Source: Desulfurobacterium sp. | Lineage (GTDB): Bacteria > Aquificota > Aquificia > Desulfurobacteriales > Desulfurobacteriaceae | Length of the DNA stretch: 48,685 bases | Assembly: GCA_026988135.1 (NCBI GenBank) | Contig: JALSLT010000065.1 | Span: 1 to 48,685, forward strand | Direction of reading: 5' to 3' | Shown here: positions 41,920-48,685 of the stretch, piece by piece | Layout: each line of letters starts with the position of its first letter | Position numbering within the stretch: the first letter of the stretch is position 1 | Notes under the pieces: generated by a model | What the model was told of the DNA's origin: nothing | Seen by the model: only the letters and a program-made list of their open reading frames with translations | Database searches by the model: none | Translations under genes and position numbers: made by a program

Positions 41920-42762
41920 ATGGAAGGCAGTGAACTAAAAGAGCTTTTGAGTATAAGCGATAAGGACTTTGTTGTTAACGTTCTGACTTTTTTTATAAAA
42001 AGTGAGATAGAGAAAGCGGGATTTAAAAAAGCCGTTATCGGTATTAGCGGAGGTGTGGATTCTGCCCTTTCGGCATTTCTATGCGTAAGGGCTCTTGGCA
42101 AAGATAATGTTGTTTTGATTTCAATGCCTTACAAGGAGAGCTCTACTCAGTCGGTAGAGGATTCTCGACTTATTGGAAAGGTTCTTGGGGCGAACTTCTT
42201 TGAGATGGATATTTCTCCTCAGATAGATGTTTATTACCGAAGATATCCTAATGCGTCAAAGCTTCGTAAAGGGAACAAGATGGCAAGAGAAAGAATGTCA
42301 ATTCTTTACGATTTTGCCTATGATAACAATGCGTTAGTAGTTGGTACAAGTAATAAAAGCGAACTTCTTATAGGTTATTCAACCCGTTGGGGGGATAATG
42401 CCTATGATATAAATCCTCTTGGAGATCTTTACAAAACTCAGGTTTGGGAGATTGCGAAGTTTTTAGGTGTTCCCGAAAAGATAGTAAAAAAGAAACCTTC
42501 TGCGGATCTTTGGCCTGGACAAACTGATGAAGGAGAGCTTGGATTTCCATATGATCTGCTTGACCGGATTCTCGTTGCTTACGTTGACTTAAAGATGAGA
42601 AAAGAGGAGATTTTAAGTTTCGGATTTGATAAAAGCGTGGTTCATAGGATTTTAAATATGGTTCGACAAAGCCAGTATAAGAGAAAATTACCGATTGTGT
42701 GTAAAATAGCGCAGAGAACCGTTGACAAAGACTTTCTCTATTTAAGAGATTGGGGGATTTAA
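41920..42762 (+). CDS. nadE: NAD+ synthetase (synthetase domain only)
   Basis: Converts deamido-NAD+ (NaAD) to NAD+ with ATP and ammonia. The 280 residues have the PP-loop SGGVDS (43-48), the NAD-synthase segments MPYKESS, RMSILYDFAYDNNALVVGTSNKSE (in part as VVGTSNKSELLIGYSTRWGD), DINPLGDLYKTQV and PSADLWPGQTDEGELGFPY. It lacks the N-terminal glutaminase domain found in the long form of the enzyme. Gene order with the nitrilase directly before it suggests nitrogen supply from glutamine through the neighbour. Confidence 0.95.
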   Translation: MEGSELKELLSISDKDFVVNVLTFFIKSEIEKAGFKKAVIGISGGVDSALSAFLCVRALGKDNVVLISMPYKESSTQSVEDSRLIGKVLGANFFEMDISPQIDVYYRRYPNASKLRKGNKMARERMSILYDFAYDNNALVVGTSNKSELLIGYSTRWGDNAYDINPLGDLYKTQVWEIAKFLGVPEKIVKKKPSADLWPGQTDEGELGFPYDLLDRILVAYVDLKMRKEEILSFGFDKSVVHRILNMVRQSQYKRKLPIVCKIAQRTVDKDFLYLRDWGI

Positions 42763-42763
42763 T

Positions 42764-44167
42764 ATGCTTGTTGATTTTAAAGAGCTCGGAGAGTTTGGAG
42801 TAAAAGAACTTGTAAGAAGAGGAGCCGATTTTGCCGACCTTTTCTTTGAGAGGAAATTTACATTTACGGCTAAACTTGAGGAAAACAGAATAGAAAATAT
42901 TTCAAGTGGTATAGAAGTAGGTGTCGGTGTAAGGATGGTTAAAAACGGAAGAACTTTTTACGGTTTCACAAATGGTATATCTCAGAAATCTGTACTTAGA
43001 GTTATAAATAACCTTGCTCCGGCAGTTAACGAAACTGTTAATGAACCTGAAGAGAAAGTAGAGTGGAAAGAGCTTGAAAAACGTTATCCTCATATAATAG
43101 AAGGAAGCTGTGATTTTAATTTTTCAGCCGAAGAGAAGATAATGCTTTTAAAAAGAGCAAATTATAGAGCAAGAGAGTGTGGTGATCGTATAAAGCAAGT
43201 AACAACTGTTTTAAGAGATTCTATGCAGGAAGTAGTGATTGTTAATTCTCTCGGTGAAATTGTAGAAGATGTTAGACCGAGAATTGTTTTTTATGTTCTT
43301 GTTGTGGCTTCCGACGGTAAAATTTTGCAAACTGGGTATGAGCCTGTAGGGCATCTTGGTGACTATTCTTTCTTTGAAAAAGTTTCTCCCGAAGATATCT
43401 CTTTTAAAGCTGCGGAAAGGTCTTTAAGAATGTTATCTGCTCAACCTGCTCCTGCGGGAACATTTACCGTTGTTATATCTTCAAAGGCAGGTGGTACCAT
43501 GATTCACGAAGCTGTCGGCCATGGCCTTGAGGCGGACCTTACGAATCAAGGGTTGTCTGTTTATTCCGGAAAGCTTGGAGAGAAAGTTGCTTCGGAGCTT
43601 GTAACGGTTATAGATGATGGAACAATTAAAGGAAAGTACGGTTCTTCCGGTTATGATGATGAGGGAGTTCCGACAGGGAAAACCGTTCTTATAGAAGACG
43701 GTGTTCTGAAAAGTTTTATGTATGACCGAATTCAGGCTCAGGAAAGAGGTGGGGCAACTTTGACCGGAAACGGTAGAAGACAGTCCTATATGGATGTACC
43801 GATTCCAAGGATGACAAATACTTTCATATCACCTGGAAATGACGATCCTGATGAGATTATAAGAGATACGAAAGAGGGTATTTTGGTTGTAAAGATGGGA
43901 GGAGGTCAAGTTAACACGATTAACGGTGATTTTGTTTTTGAAATATCGGAAGGTTATATGATAGAGGACGGGAAGGTTACCGTACCTATAATGGGGGCTT
44001 CTTTGATAGGTAATGGCCCCTCCGCTCTTCAAAAGATAGATGCGGTAGGAAATGATCTTGGATTTGCTATAGGTACTTGCGGTAAGGACGGACAGGGAGT
44101 TCCTGTTTCGGATGCTCTTCCGACTATAAGAATAAAGGAGATAACTGTCGGGGGGACTCAAAAGTAG
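42764..44167 (+). CDS. tldD: Metalloprotease TldD
   Basis: TldD pairs with TldE (PmbA) in a zinc protease that processes small peptides such as microcin B17 and degrades CcdA in E. coli. The 467 residues have the catalytic HEAVGHGLEAD with H248-E249-x3-H252, preceded by AGTFTVVISSKAGGTMIHE, and later YDDEGVPTGKTVLIEDG, GNGRRQSYMDVPIPRMTNT and QVNTINGDFVFEISEGYMIEDGK-type words near the C-terminus. It starts one base after nadE and closes that operon. No tldE/pmbA is in view. Confidence 0.95.
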   Translation: MLVDFKELGEFGVKELVRRGADFADLFFERKFTFTAKLEENRIENISSGIEVGVGVRMVKNGRTFYGFTNGISQKSVLRVINNLAPAVNETVNEPEEKVEWKELEKRYPHIIEGSCDFNFSAEEKIMLLKRANYRARECGDRIKQVTTVLRDSMQEVVIVNSLGEIVEDVRPRIVFYVLVVASDGKILQTGYEPVGHLGDYSFFEKVSPEDISFKAAERSLRMLSAQPAPAGTFTVVISSKAGGTMIHEAVGHGLEADLTNQGLSVYSGKLGEKVASELVTVIDDGTIKGKYGSSGYDDEGVPTGKTVLIEDGVLKSFMYDRIQAQERGGATLTGNGRRQSYMDVPIPRMTNTFISPGNDDPDEIIRDTKEGILVVKMGGGQVNTINGDFVFEISEGYMIEDGKVTVPIMGASLIGNGPSALQKIDAVGNDLGFAIGTCGKDGQGVPVSDALPTIRIKEITVGGTQK

Positions 44168-44195
44168 TTTGGAACCGGAAACTTTTCCCTGCCAC

Positions 44196-44223
44196 TTGAA
44201 ATATCACTTTCAGAGTATATAAT
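44196..44223 (+). promoter_or_regulatory. Sigma70-type promoter of rpmI-rplT
   Basis: TTGAAA (44196-44201), a 16-base spacer and a perfect TATAAT (44218-44223), 34 bases before the rpmI ATG; the leader has AAGGAGGCG as ribosome site. Confidence 0.75.
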
Positions 44224-44257
44224 TACTACCGTTTAACTTCGGAAGGAGGCGATTGGT

Positions 44258-44455
44258 ATGCCAAAAATAAAGACACGTAGAGCTGCAGCAAAAAGAGTAA
44301 AGGTTACGGCTACAGGAAAGGTAAAGCACTGGCATCCTAACAAAGGACACATTCTTACAAAGAAAAGTAGAAAGAGAAAAAGAAGACTTAGAAAGCCGGA
44401 TTACCTAACAGGAGCTCAAGCTGCAAATTACAAAGAGCTTGTACTTTATAAGTAA
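44258..44455 (+). CDS. rpmI: 50S ribosomal protein bL35
   Basis: A small basic 50S subunit protein of 65 residues, opening [23 protein letters not shown], with [16 protein letters not shown] and the C-terminal VLYK-type tail, all as in the family. A strong GGAGGCG site lies before the ATG, and its own promoter separates it from tldD. In many bacteria infC lies directly upstream; here it does not. Confidence 0.96.
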   Translation: MPKIKTRRAAAKRVKVTATGKVKHWHPNKGHILTKKSRKRKRRLRKPDYLTGAQAANYKELVLYK

Positions 44456-44518
44456 GTGATGCAACCGGGTATGAAGCTTAAAAAAGCGCCCGTAGCTCGC
44501 TAAAGGAGGAGACAGAAA

Positions 44519-44866
44519 ATGAGAGTAAAAACCAGCAGAAGAAGGTACAGAAGGAAAAAACTTAAAAAAATGACCAAAGGTTATTTTGGGGCAAAGCACA
44601 AGCTTTACAGAACCATGAAGATTCAGGTCATGAAATCTCTCTTTTATGCCTATAAGCACAGAAGAGAGAGGAAAAGAGAGTTTAGGAAACTCTGGATAGC
44701 AAGAATCAACGCCGCTGTTAGGCAGTTTGACCTTAATTACAGCAGATTTATTAACGGGCTTAAAAAGGCTGGCATAGAGCTTGATAGAAAAGTTCTTGCC
44801 GATATTGCCGTAAGAGATCCGGAAGGATTTAAGGCGATTGTCGAAAAAGTGAAAGCTGTTATTTAA
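44519..44866 (+). CDS. rplT: 50S ribosomal protein bL20
   Basis: A basic 50S assembly protein (115 residues) that binds 23S rRNA early and in several bacteria also represses its own operon by binding mRNA. It opens [21 protein letters not shown], then the long N-terminal helix, [24 protein letters not shown] and [34 protein letters not shown] lies just before the ATG. The 63-base spacer after rpmI contains a small AGCG/CGCT hairpin that could take part in L20 control, or a tRNA-like word. Confidence 0.96.
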   Translation: MRVKTSRRRYRRKKLKKMTKGYFGAKHKLYRTMKIQVMKSLFYAYKHRRERKREFRKLWIARINAAVRQFDLNYSRFINGLKKAGIELDRKVLADIAVRDPEGFKAIVEKVKAVI

Positions 44867-44882
44867 AAAGCTGGAAGATAAG

Positions 44883-44908
44883 AGGGGAGGTTAAGCCTCC
44901 CCTTTTTT
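44883..44908 (+). terminator. Rho-independent terminator between rplT and pheS
   Basis: An 8-bp stem (AGGGGAGG at 44883-44890 with CCTCCCCT at 44896-44903) around TTAAG, followed by six T. It lies 16 bases after rplT and 36 bases before pheS, so it may also act as an attenuator for pheST. Confidence 0.9.
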
Positions 44909-44944
44909 GTTTAATAATCACGAATGATGTTTTCAGAGGGGAAA

Positions 44945-45979
44945 ATGGAGCTTAAAATCTTAGATGATATTAAGAAAAAAGCTCTTGAGGAGCTATCAAA
45001 AGTTTCATCTCTTAAATCTATTGAGGATCTTAGAGTTAAATATCTTGGCAGAAAGGGAGAACTAACCTCTCTTCTAAAAAAGATTCCTGAACTTTCTCCA
45101 GAAAAGAGAAAAGATTTCGGTAAGGCGTGTAACGAAGTTAAGAAAGAGATAGAAAAGCTCATAGAGAATACGGTTTTAAAAGTTAAGACTGCTGAAAAAG
45201 AGGAAAGAATAAAACAGGAATATATAGATATTTCTCTTCCCGGAAGGAGTATTCCTACGGGTACTTTGCACCCTATAACGAAAACTTTATCGGAAATCGT
45301 TGAATTTTTTACATCTATGGGTTTTGCTGTTGCCAGAGGTCCGGAAATAGAAACGGATTTTTATAACTTTGAAGCTTTGAATATTCCGAAAGGGCATCCG
45401 GCAAGAGAGATGCAGGATACATTTTATATCAAAGAAGAAGTTGTTTTAAGAACACACACTTCTCCTGTTCAGATAAGGGTTATGGAATCTATGGAGCCTC
45501 CTGTTCAGGTTATTGCCCCGGGGAAAGTTTACAGAAAAGATGCCGATCTAACTCATACTCCTATGTTTCATCAAGTTGAAGGTTTGCTGGTTGATACTTC
45601 TGTAACCTTTGCAGACCTGAAAGGTGTATTGGAGCTTTTTCTTAAGGAGTTTTTCGGTTCCGATACAAAGGTTAGATTCAGACCCAGCTTTTTCCCGTTT
45701 ACAGAGCCAAGTGCTGAAGTTGATATAGGTTGCGTAATTTGCGGTGGAGATGGATGCAAGGTCTGTAAGGGTACCGGATGGCTGGAAGTTTTAGGTTGCG
45801 GAATGGTAGATCCGGCTGTATTTAAGTCTGTGAATATAGATCCTGAACTTTACCAAGGATTTGCTTTTGGAATGGGTGTTGAAAGGTTGACTATGTTGAA
45901 GTACGGTATTGACGATTTAAGGCTATTTTTTGAAAACGATTTAAGATTTATAAAACAGTTTAAAGGGTTGGAAGTATGA
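44945..45979 (+). CDS. pheS: Phenylalanyl-tRNA synthetase alpha subunit
   Basis: Catalytic subunit of the alpha2-beta2 PheRS. The 344 residues have an N-terminal coiled coil (KVSSLKSIEDLRVKYLGRKG), motif 1 GTLHPITKTLSEIVEFF, RGPEIETDFYNFEALN, LRTHTSPVQIR, motif 2 GKVYRKDADLTHTPMFHQVEG, and motif 3 FGMGVERLTMLKYGIDDLR (each cited in part). A CxxC-GGDGC-KVC cluster sits before KGTGWLEVLGCGMVDP; it is found in many PheS and may bind zinc. ATG 44945 behind GAGGGG is preferred over the ATG pair at 44924-44929. The stop overlaps the pheT start by ATGA. Confidence 0.95.
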   Translation: MELKILDDIKKKALEELSKVSSLKSIEDLRVKYLGRKGELTSLLKKIPELSPEKRKDFGKACNEVKKEIEKLIENTVLKVKTAEKEERIKQEYIDISLPGRSIPTGTLHPITKTLSEIVEFFTSMGFAVARGPEIETDFYNFEALNIPKGHPAREMQDTFYIKEEVVLRTHTSPVQIRVMESMEPPVQVIAPGKVYRKDADLTHTPMFHQVEGLLVDTSVTFADLKGVLELFLKEFFGSDTKVRFRPSFFPFTEPSAEVDIGCVICGGDGCKVCKGTGWLEVLGCGMVDPAVFKSVNIDPELYQGFAFGMGVERLTMLKYGIDDLRLFFENDLRFIKQFKGLEV

Positions 45980-48366
45980 GGATAACGTATAACTGGTTGA
46001 AAGAGTTCATAAATATCGAAGATTATTCAGCTGAGGAGATAGCTGATATTTTTACCGATATAGGGATAGAGGTTGATTCTGTTTCTTATGTGGGAAAAGA
46101 TATAGAAAAAGTTGTGGTAGGGAAAATTGTTTCCATCGAAAAACATCCCAATGCCGATAAACTTAAAATTTGTCAGGTCGATGTCGGAAATGGGGTTATT
46201 CAAATAGTAACGGGTGCCGATAATATTTTTGAGGGAGCTGTTATCCCTGTGGCACTTCATGGAGCTAAACTTCCTATAGGCATAAAAATAAAAAGAAGTA
46301 AATTGAGAGGTGTCGAATCTAACGGTATGCTTTGTTCGGAAGAGGAATTAGGGCTTACCGCTCATTCCGCCGGAATAATGATTCTTCCCGATAATGCTAA
46401 CCTTGAGCTTGGTGCCGATGCGGTTAAAGCTCTCGGTCTTGATGATTGGATAATAGAGTATGAGATAACAACCAACCGTCCTGATGCTCTCAGTATTCTC
46501 GGTATGGCTCGGGAATTGAAAGCTGTTTTAGGAAGAGAGATAACTTTACCGGAAACGTCGTTTGAAACGGTAGAAACTATGGCAGAAGAGGAATTGTCTT
46601 TAAAGGTTGATGATGAGACCGCTTGCCCGAGATATGACGGTTTTGTTATAAATGATGTAAAGGTCGGACCTGCCCCTCTTTATATGCAAATAAGGCTGTA
46701 TCTTTTAGGATTAAGGCCTATAAATAATGTTGTGGATATTACAAATTACGTTCTTTATGAAATTGGTCAGCCTCTTCATGCTTTTGACAGTAAAAAGGTA
46801 AACGATAAAACAGTGGTTGTGAGAAGAGCTAAAGAGGGCGAAGAAATAGTCACGCTTGATGGAGTTAAGAGGACTCTTATCGGTTCGGATCTTCTTATAG
46901 CTGATACGGAAAAACCGTTGGCTCTTGCAGGTATTATGGGCGGGGAAGATTCCGGAGTAACCGGCAATACCGTCAGTGTTATCCTTGAAAGTGCTCACTT
47001 TGATCCTCTTACTATTAGAAAAACCGCGAAAAGGTTCGGTATTTCGACGGATGCTTCTTACAGGTTCGAAAGAGGTGCCGATATAGAAGCTACTATTTTT
47101 GCGGCGGAGAGAACGCTTCACCTTTTGCAGAAATTTGCCGGCGGGAAGATACTTTCCGGTAAAGTTGAATGTTACCCTAAACCTTATACTCCCAAAGTAA
47201 TCGTTTTTAATCCCGATAAGGTTAAAAAGATTGTAGGTGTTGATATTCCTCCCAGGAAGTCTTCCGAGATGCTTTCATCTTTAGGTTTTTCGATTAAGAA
47301 AGAGCAGGATTATATCGTTGTGAAGGTTCCCTCCTGGCGTAAATACGATGTTTCAAGAGAAATCGATGTTATAGAAGAGATTGTTCGTATTTACGGTATG
47401 AAAAATGTAAAAAGCACTTATCCTCTTATGCATTCCAATATTAAAAGACCGAAAGATTTCTTTAACATTCTTGAAGTTAAAAAGTTTTTTTCCGGTAGAG
47501 GATTAACAGAAGTTATAAATTACAGTTTTGTGGGTAGGAAACTTTTTGAAACATGCGGTTTTGATTTTGATTCTCTTATGAAAATATCCAATCCGCTTTC
47601 CGAAGAGTGGGTCGGTATGAGGGATTTTCTATTCCCATCCCTTATAAATACTTGTGTCCAGAATGTTAAGCGAAACGAAAAAAATGTTGCTATATTTGAA
47701 ACGGGAGTAACTTTTAAAAACTTGGGAGAAAATCTTCCGGAAGAAAAACTTCATATTTCTGTTTTACTTTCCGGTAAAGTTCCGTCGGATATTTTGTCGG
47801 AAAGGGAAGTTGACTTTTATGATACGAAAGGTATTGTTGAAGAATTTCTTTCCTATTTAGGGGTTGATGTTCAGTTTTCCAGGGAAGAGAACAAACCGTT
47901 TTTACATCCCGGTCAGGCGGCAAAGATTACTGTTTCAGATAGGGAGGTTGGTTTTCTTGGAAAACTTCATCCGAATATTGAAGAGAAACTGGAGGTTAAA
48001 CAGTCCGTATATCTTGCAGAGCTTGACCTTGATGCTTTGTTTGAAGTGGTAGAAGGCAAACTTCCGAAATTTAAAAAACTACCTAAATTCCCGCCTGTTA
48101 CAAGGGATATAGCCGTTGTGGTTGACAGGGACGTTTTTTCTAAAGATGTAGAAGAGCTTATAGAAAAAACAGCCGGAAAACTTTTAGAAAAAATTAAACT
48201 TTTTGATATATATGAAGGTGAAAATATTCCGGAAGGCAAGAAGAGCCTTGCTTTCTCCCTTATTTTTAGATCATTTGACAAAACATTGTCAGATGAGGAA
48301 GTTTCACGTATAATAGAGAAAGTTATCAAAAAACTTGAACAGCACAATATAAAGCTGAGGGTATAA
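45976..48366 (+). CDS. pheT: Phenylalanyl-tRNA synthetase beta subunit
   Basis: The large PheRS subunit, 796 residues, full length. Domains in order: an EMAP/OB tRNA-binding fold (VVVGKIVSIEKHPNADKL, residues about 45-150), B3/B4 editing domain with RPDALSILGMARELKAV and RPINNVVDITNYVLYEIG, SYRFERGAD, the B5 domain with DVSREIDVIEEIVRIYG, a core domain with NPLSEEWVGMR, and a C-terminal anticodon-binding FDX-ACB domain (FPPVTRDIAVVVDRDV). It overlaps pheS by four bases and ends 13 bases before zapA. Confidence 0.96.
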   Translation: MRITYNWLKEFINIEDYSAEEIADIFTDIGIEVDSVSYVGKDIEKVVVGKIVSIEKHPNADKLKICQVDVGNGVIQIVTGADNIFEGAVIPVALHGAKLPIGIKIKRSKLRGVESNGMLCSEEELGLTAHSAGIMILPDNANLELGADAVKALGLDDWIIEYEITTNRPDALSILGMARELKAVLGREITLPETSFETVETMAEEELSLKVDDETACPRYDGFVINDVKVGPAPLYMQIRLYLLGLRPINNVVDITNYVLYEIGQPLHAFDSKKVNDKTVVVRRAKEGEEIVTLDGVKRTLIGSDLLIADTEKPLALAGIMGGEDSGVTGNTVSVILESAHFDPLTIRKTAKRFGISTDASYRFERGADIEATIFAAERTLHLLQKFAGGKILSGKVECYPKPYTPKVIVFNPDKVKKIVGVDIPPRKSSEMLSSLGFSIKKEQDYIVVKVPSWRKYDVSREIDVIEEIVRIYGMKNVKSTYPLMHSNIKRPKDFFNILEVKKFFSGRGLTEVINYSFVGRKLFETCGFDFDSLMKISNPLSEEWVGMRDFLFPSLINTCVQNVKRNEKNVAIFETGVTFKNLGENLPEEKLHISVLLSGKVPSDILSEREVDFYDTKGIVEEFLSYLGVDVQFSREENKPFLHPGQAAKITVSDREVGFLGKLHPNIEEKLEVKQSVYLAELDLDALFEVVEGKLPKFKKLPKFPPVTRDIAVVVDRDVFSKDVEELIEKTAGKLLEKIKLFDIYEGENIPEGKKSLAFSLIFRSFDKTLSDEEVSRIIEKVIKKLEQHNIKLRV

Positions 48367-48379
48367 GAGGAAGTGGAAA

Positions 48380-48682
48380 GTGGCTAACTTGCCTAACACT
48401 ATAGATATAATTATCTCCGGTAGGAGATTTACCATAAGGACCGATAAAGACCCCGAGTACGTAAGGCATCTTGGCGTGAGACTTGAAAAAATGCTTGAGC
48501 GTATAAGGTCTTCAAATGTAAAAATAACTTATGATAAAGCGCTTGTTATAGCGTGTCTCTATCTTCTTGATGAAAACGAGATGCTTAGAGATCAGATAAG
48601 GGATTTAGGTCTTGAAATTCAGCGACTTCATGAAGAGGGTGTGAAAGTTTTGATAAACTCAAAGAAAAAAATAGCACCCTAA
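48380..48682 (+). CDS. zapA: Cell division protein ZapA family
   Basis: ZapA stabilises FtsZ rings by crosslinking protofilaments. The 100 residues have the ZapA globular head (IDIIISGRRFTIRTDKDPEYVRHLG) and a C-terminal coiled coil (DENEMLRDQIRDLGLEIQRL). The start is GTG, behind AGAGGAAG; there is no nearby in-frame ATG that keeps the head domain. The position directly after pheST is common in bacteria. The stop lies three bases before the window ends, so whatever follows is not visible. Confidence 0.85.
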   Translation: MANLPNTIDIIISGRRFTIRTDKDPEYVRHLGVRLEKMLERIRSSNVKITYDKALVIACLYLLDENEMLRDQIRDLGLEIQRLHEEGVKVLINSKKKIAP

Positions 48683-48685
48683 TTT

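Noticed and set aside
1-48685. CRISPR arrays, tRNA or rRNA genes, insertion sequences and prophage genes
   Set aside because: Reading both strands I found no regular spacer-repeat pattern, no full tRNA with a GGTTCGA-type T arm, no rRNA segment and no transposase or integrase motif. A covariance search would be needed to exclude small RNAs.

Overview
The window is a compact stretch of bacterial chromosome that is AT-rich by eye and packed with genes, many overlapping by 1 to 26 bases. It looks like a diderm (Gram-negative type) bacterium: it carries prolipoprotein diacylglyceryl transferase, the lipid II flippase MurJ, a lipoprotein-anchored efflux adaptor, periplasmic c-type cytochromes and a SelB-type selenocysteine elongation factor. 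Gene content, low GC and unusual gene neighbourhoods remind me of thermophilic chemolithoautotrophs of the Aquificota, family Desulfurobacteriaceae. That placement is inference from memory, not from an alignment.

Layout. 1-4244 (minus): ftsY, a small degenerate phosphoesterase-like gene and gltB, which runs off the left edge. 4379-10540 (plus): one overlapping operon, thiE-alr-prmA-PHP phosphoesterase-gpsA-selB. 10616-13665 (plus): rpsU behind its own near-consensus promoter, then a yqeY homologue and mutS2. 13674-13994 (minus): cutA. 14062-15579 (plus): the ComM/YifB AAA ATPase. 15656-19739 (minus): a complete ugpC-B-A-E type glycerol-3-phosphate/glycerophosphodiester ABC importer. 19908-21101 (plus): a cytochrome c peroxidase with three haem motifs, closed by a strong terminator. 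21207-26428 (plus): a four-gene efflux system (HlyD-like adaptor, tandem ATPase, two ABC-2 permeases). 26429-27462: one small unrecognised helical-repeat gene and two structured intergenic stretches, the least explained part of the window. 27463-29807 (plus): a UspA protein fused to a small two-helix membrane domain, followed by an acetate-type sodium:solute symporter. 29842-34978 (minus): a seven-gene operon, small membrane protein-hslV-PHP-TPR-upp-hisS-dxr. 35048-37801 (minus): trkA-trkH potassium uptake. 37834-44167 (plus): murJ-lgt, then ilvE-nitrilase-nadE-tldD. 44258-48682 (plus): rpmI-rplT, terminator, pheS-pheT-zapA.

Most genes are housekeeping: translation (rpsU, rpmI, rplT, pheST, hisS, prmA, selB), envelope assembly (alr, murJ, lgt, gpsA, dxr), cofactors (thiE, nadE), nitrogen assimilation (gltB, ilvE), protein quality and targeting (ftsY, hslV, tldD) and ion homeostasis (trkAH). 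The accessory block at about 15.6-29.8 kb (Ugp importer, peroxidase, efflux pump, repeat protein, UspA-symporter pair) is the most variable-looking part. I saw no tRNA, rRNA, CRISPR array, insertion sequence or phage gene. The clearest candidates for something new are the UspA-membrane-domain fusion translationally coupled to its symporter, the internally repeated 153-residue protein, and the hairpin and direct-repeat region between them.
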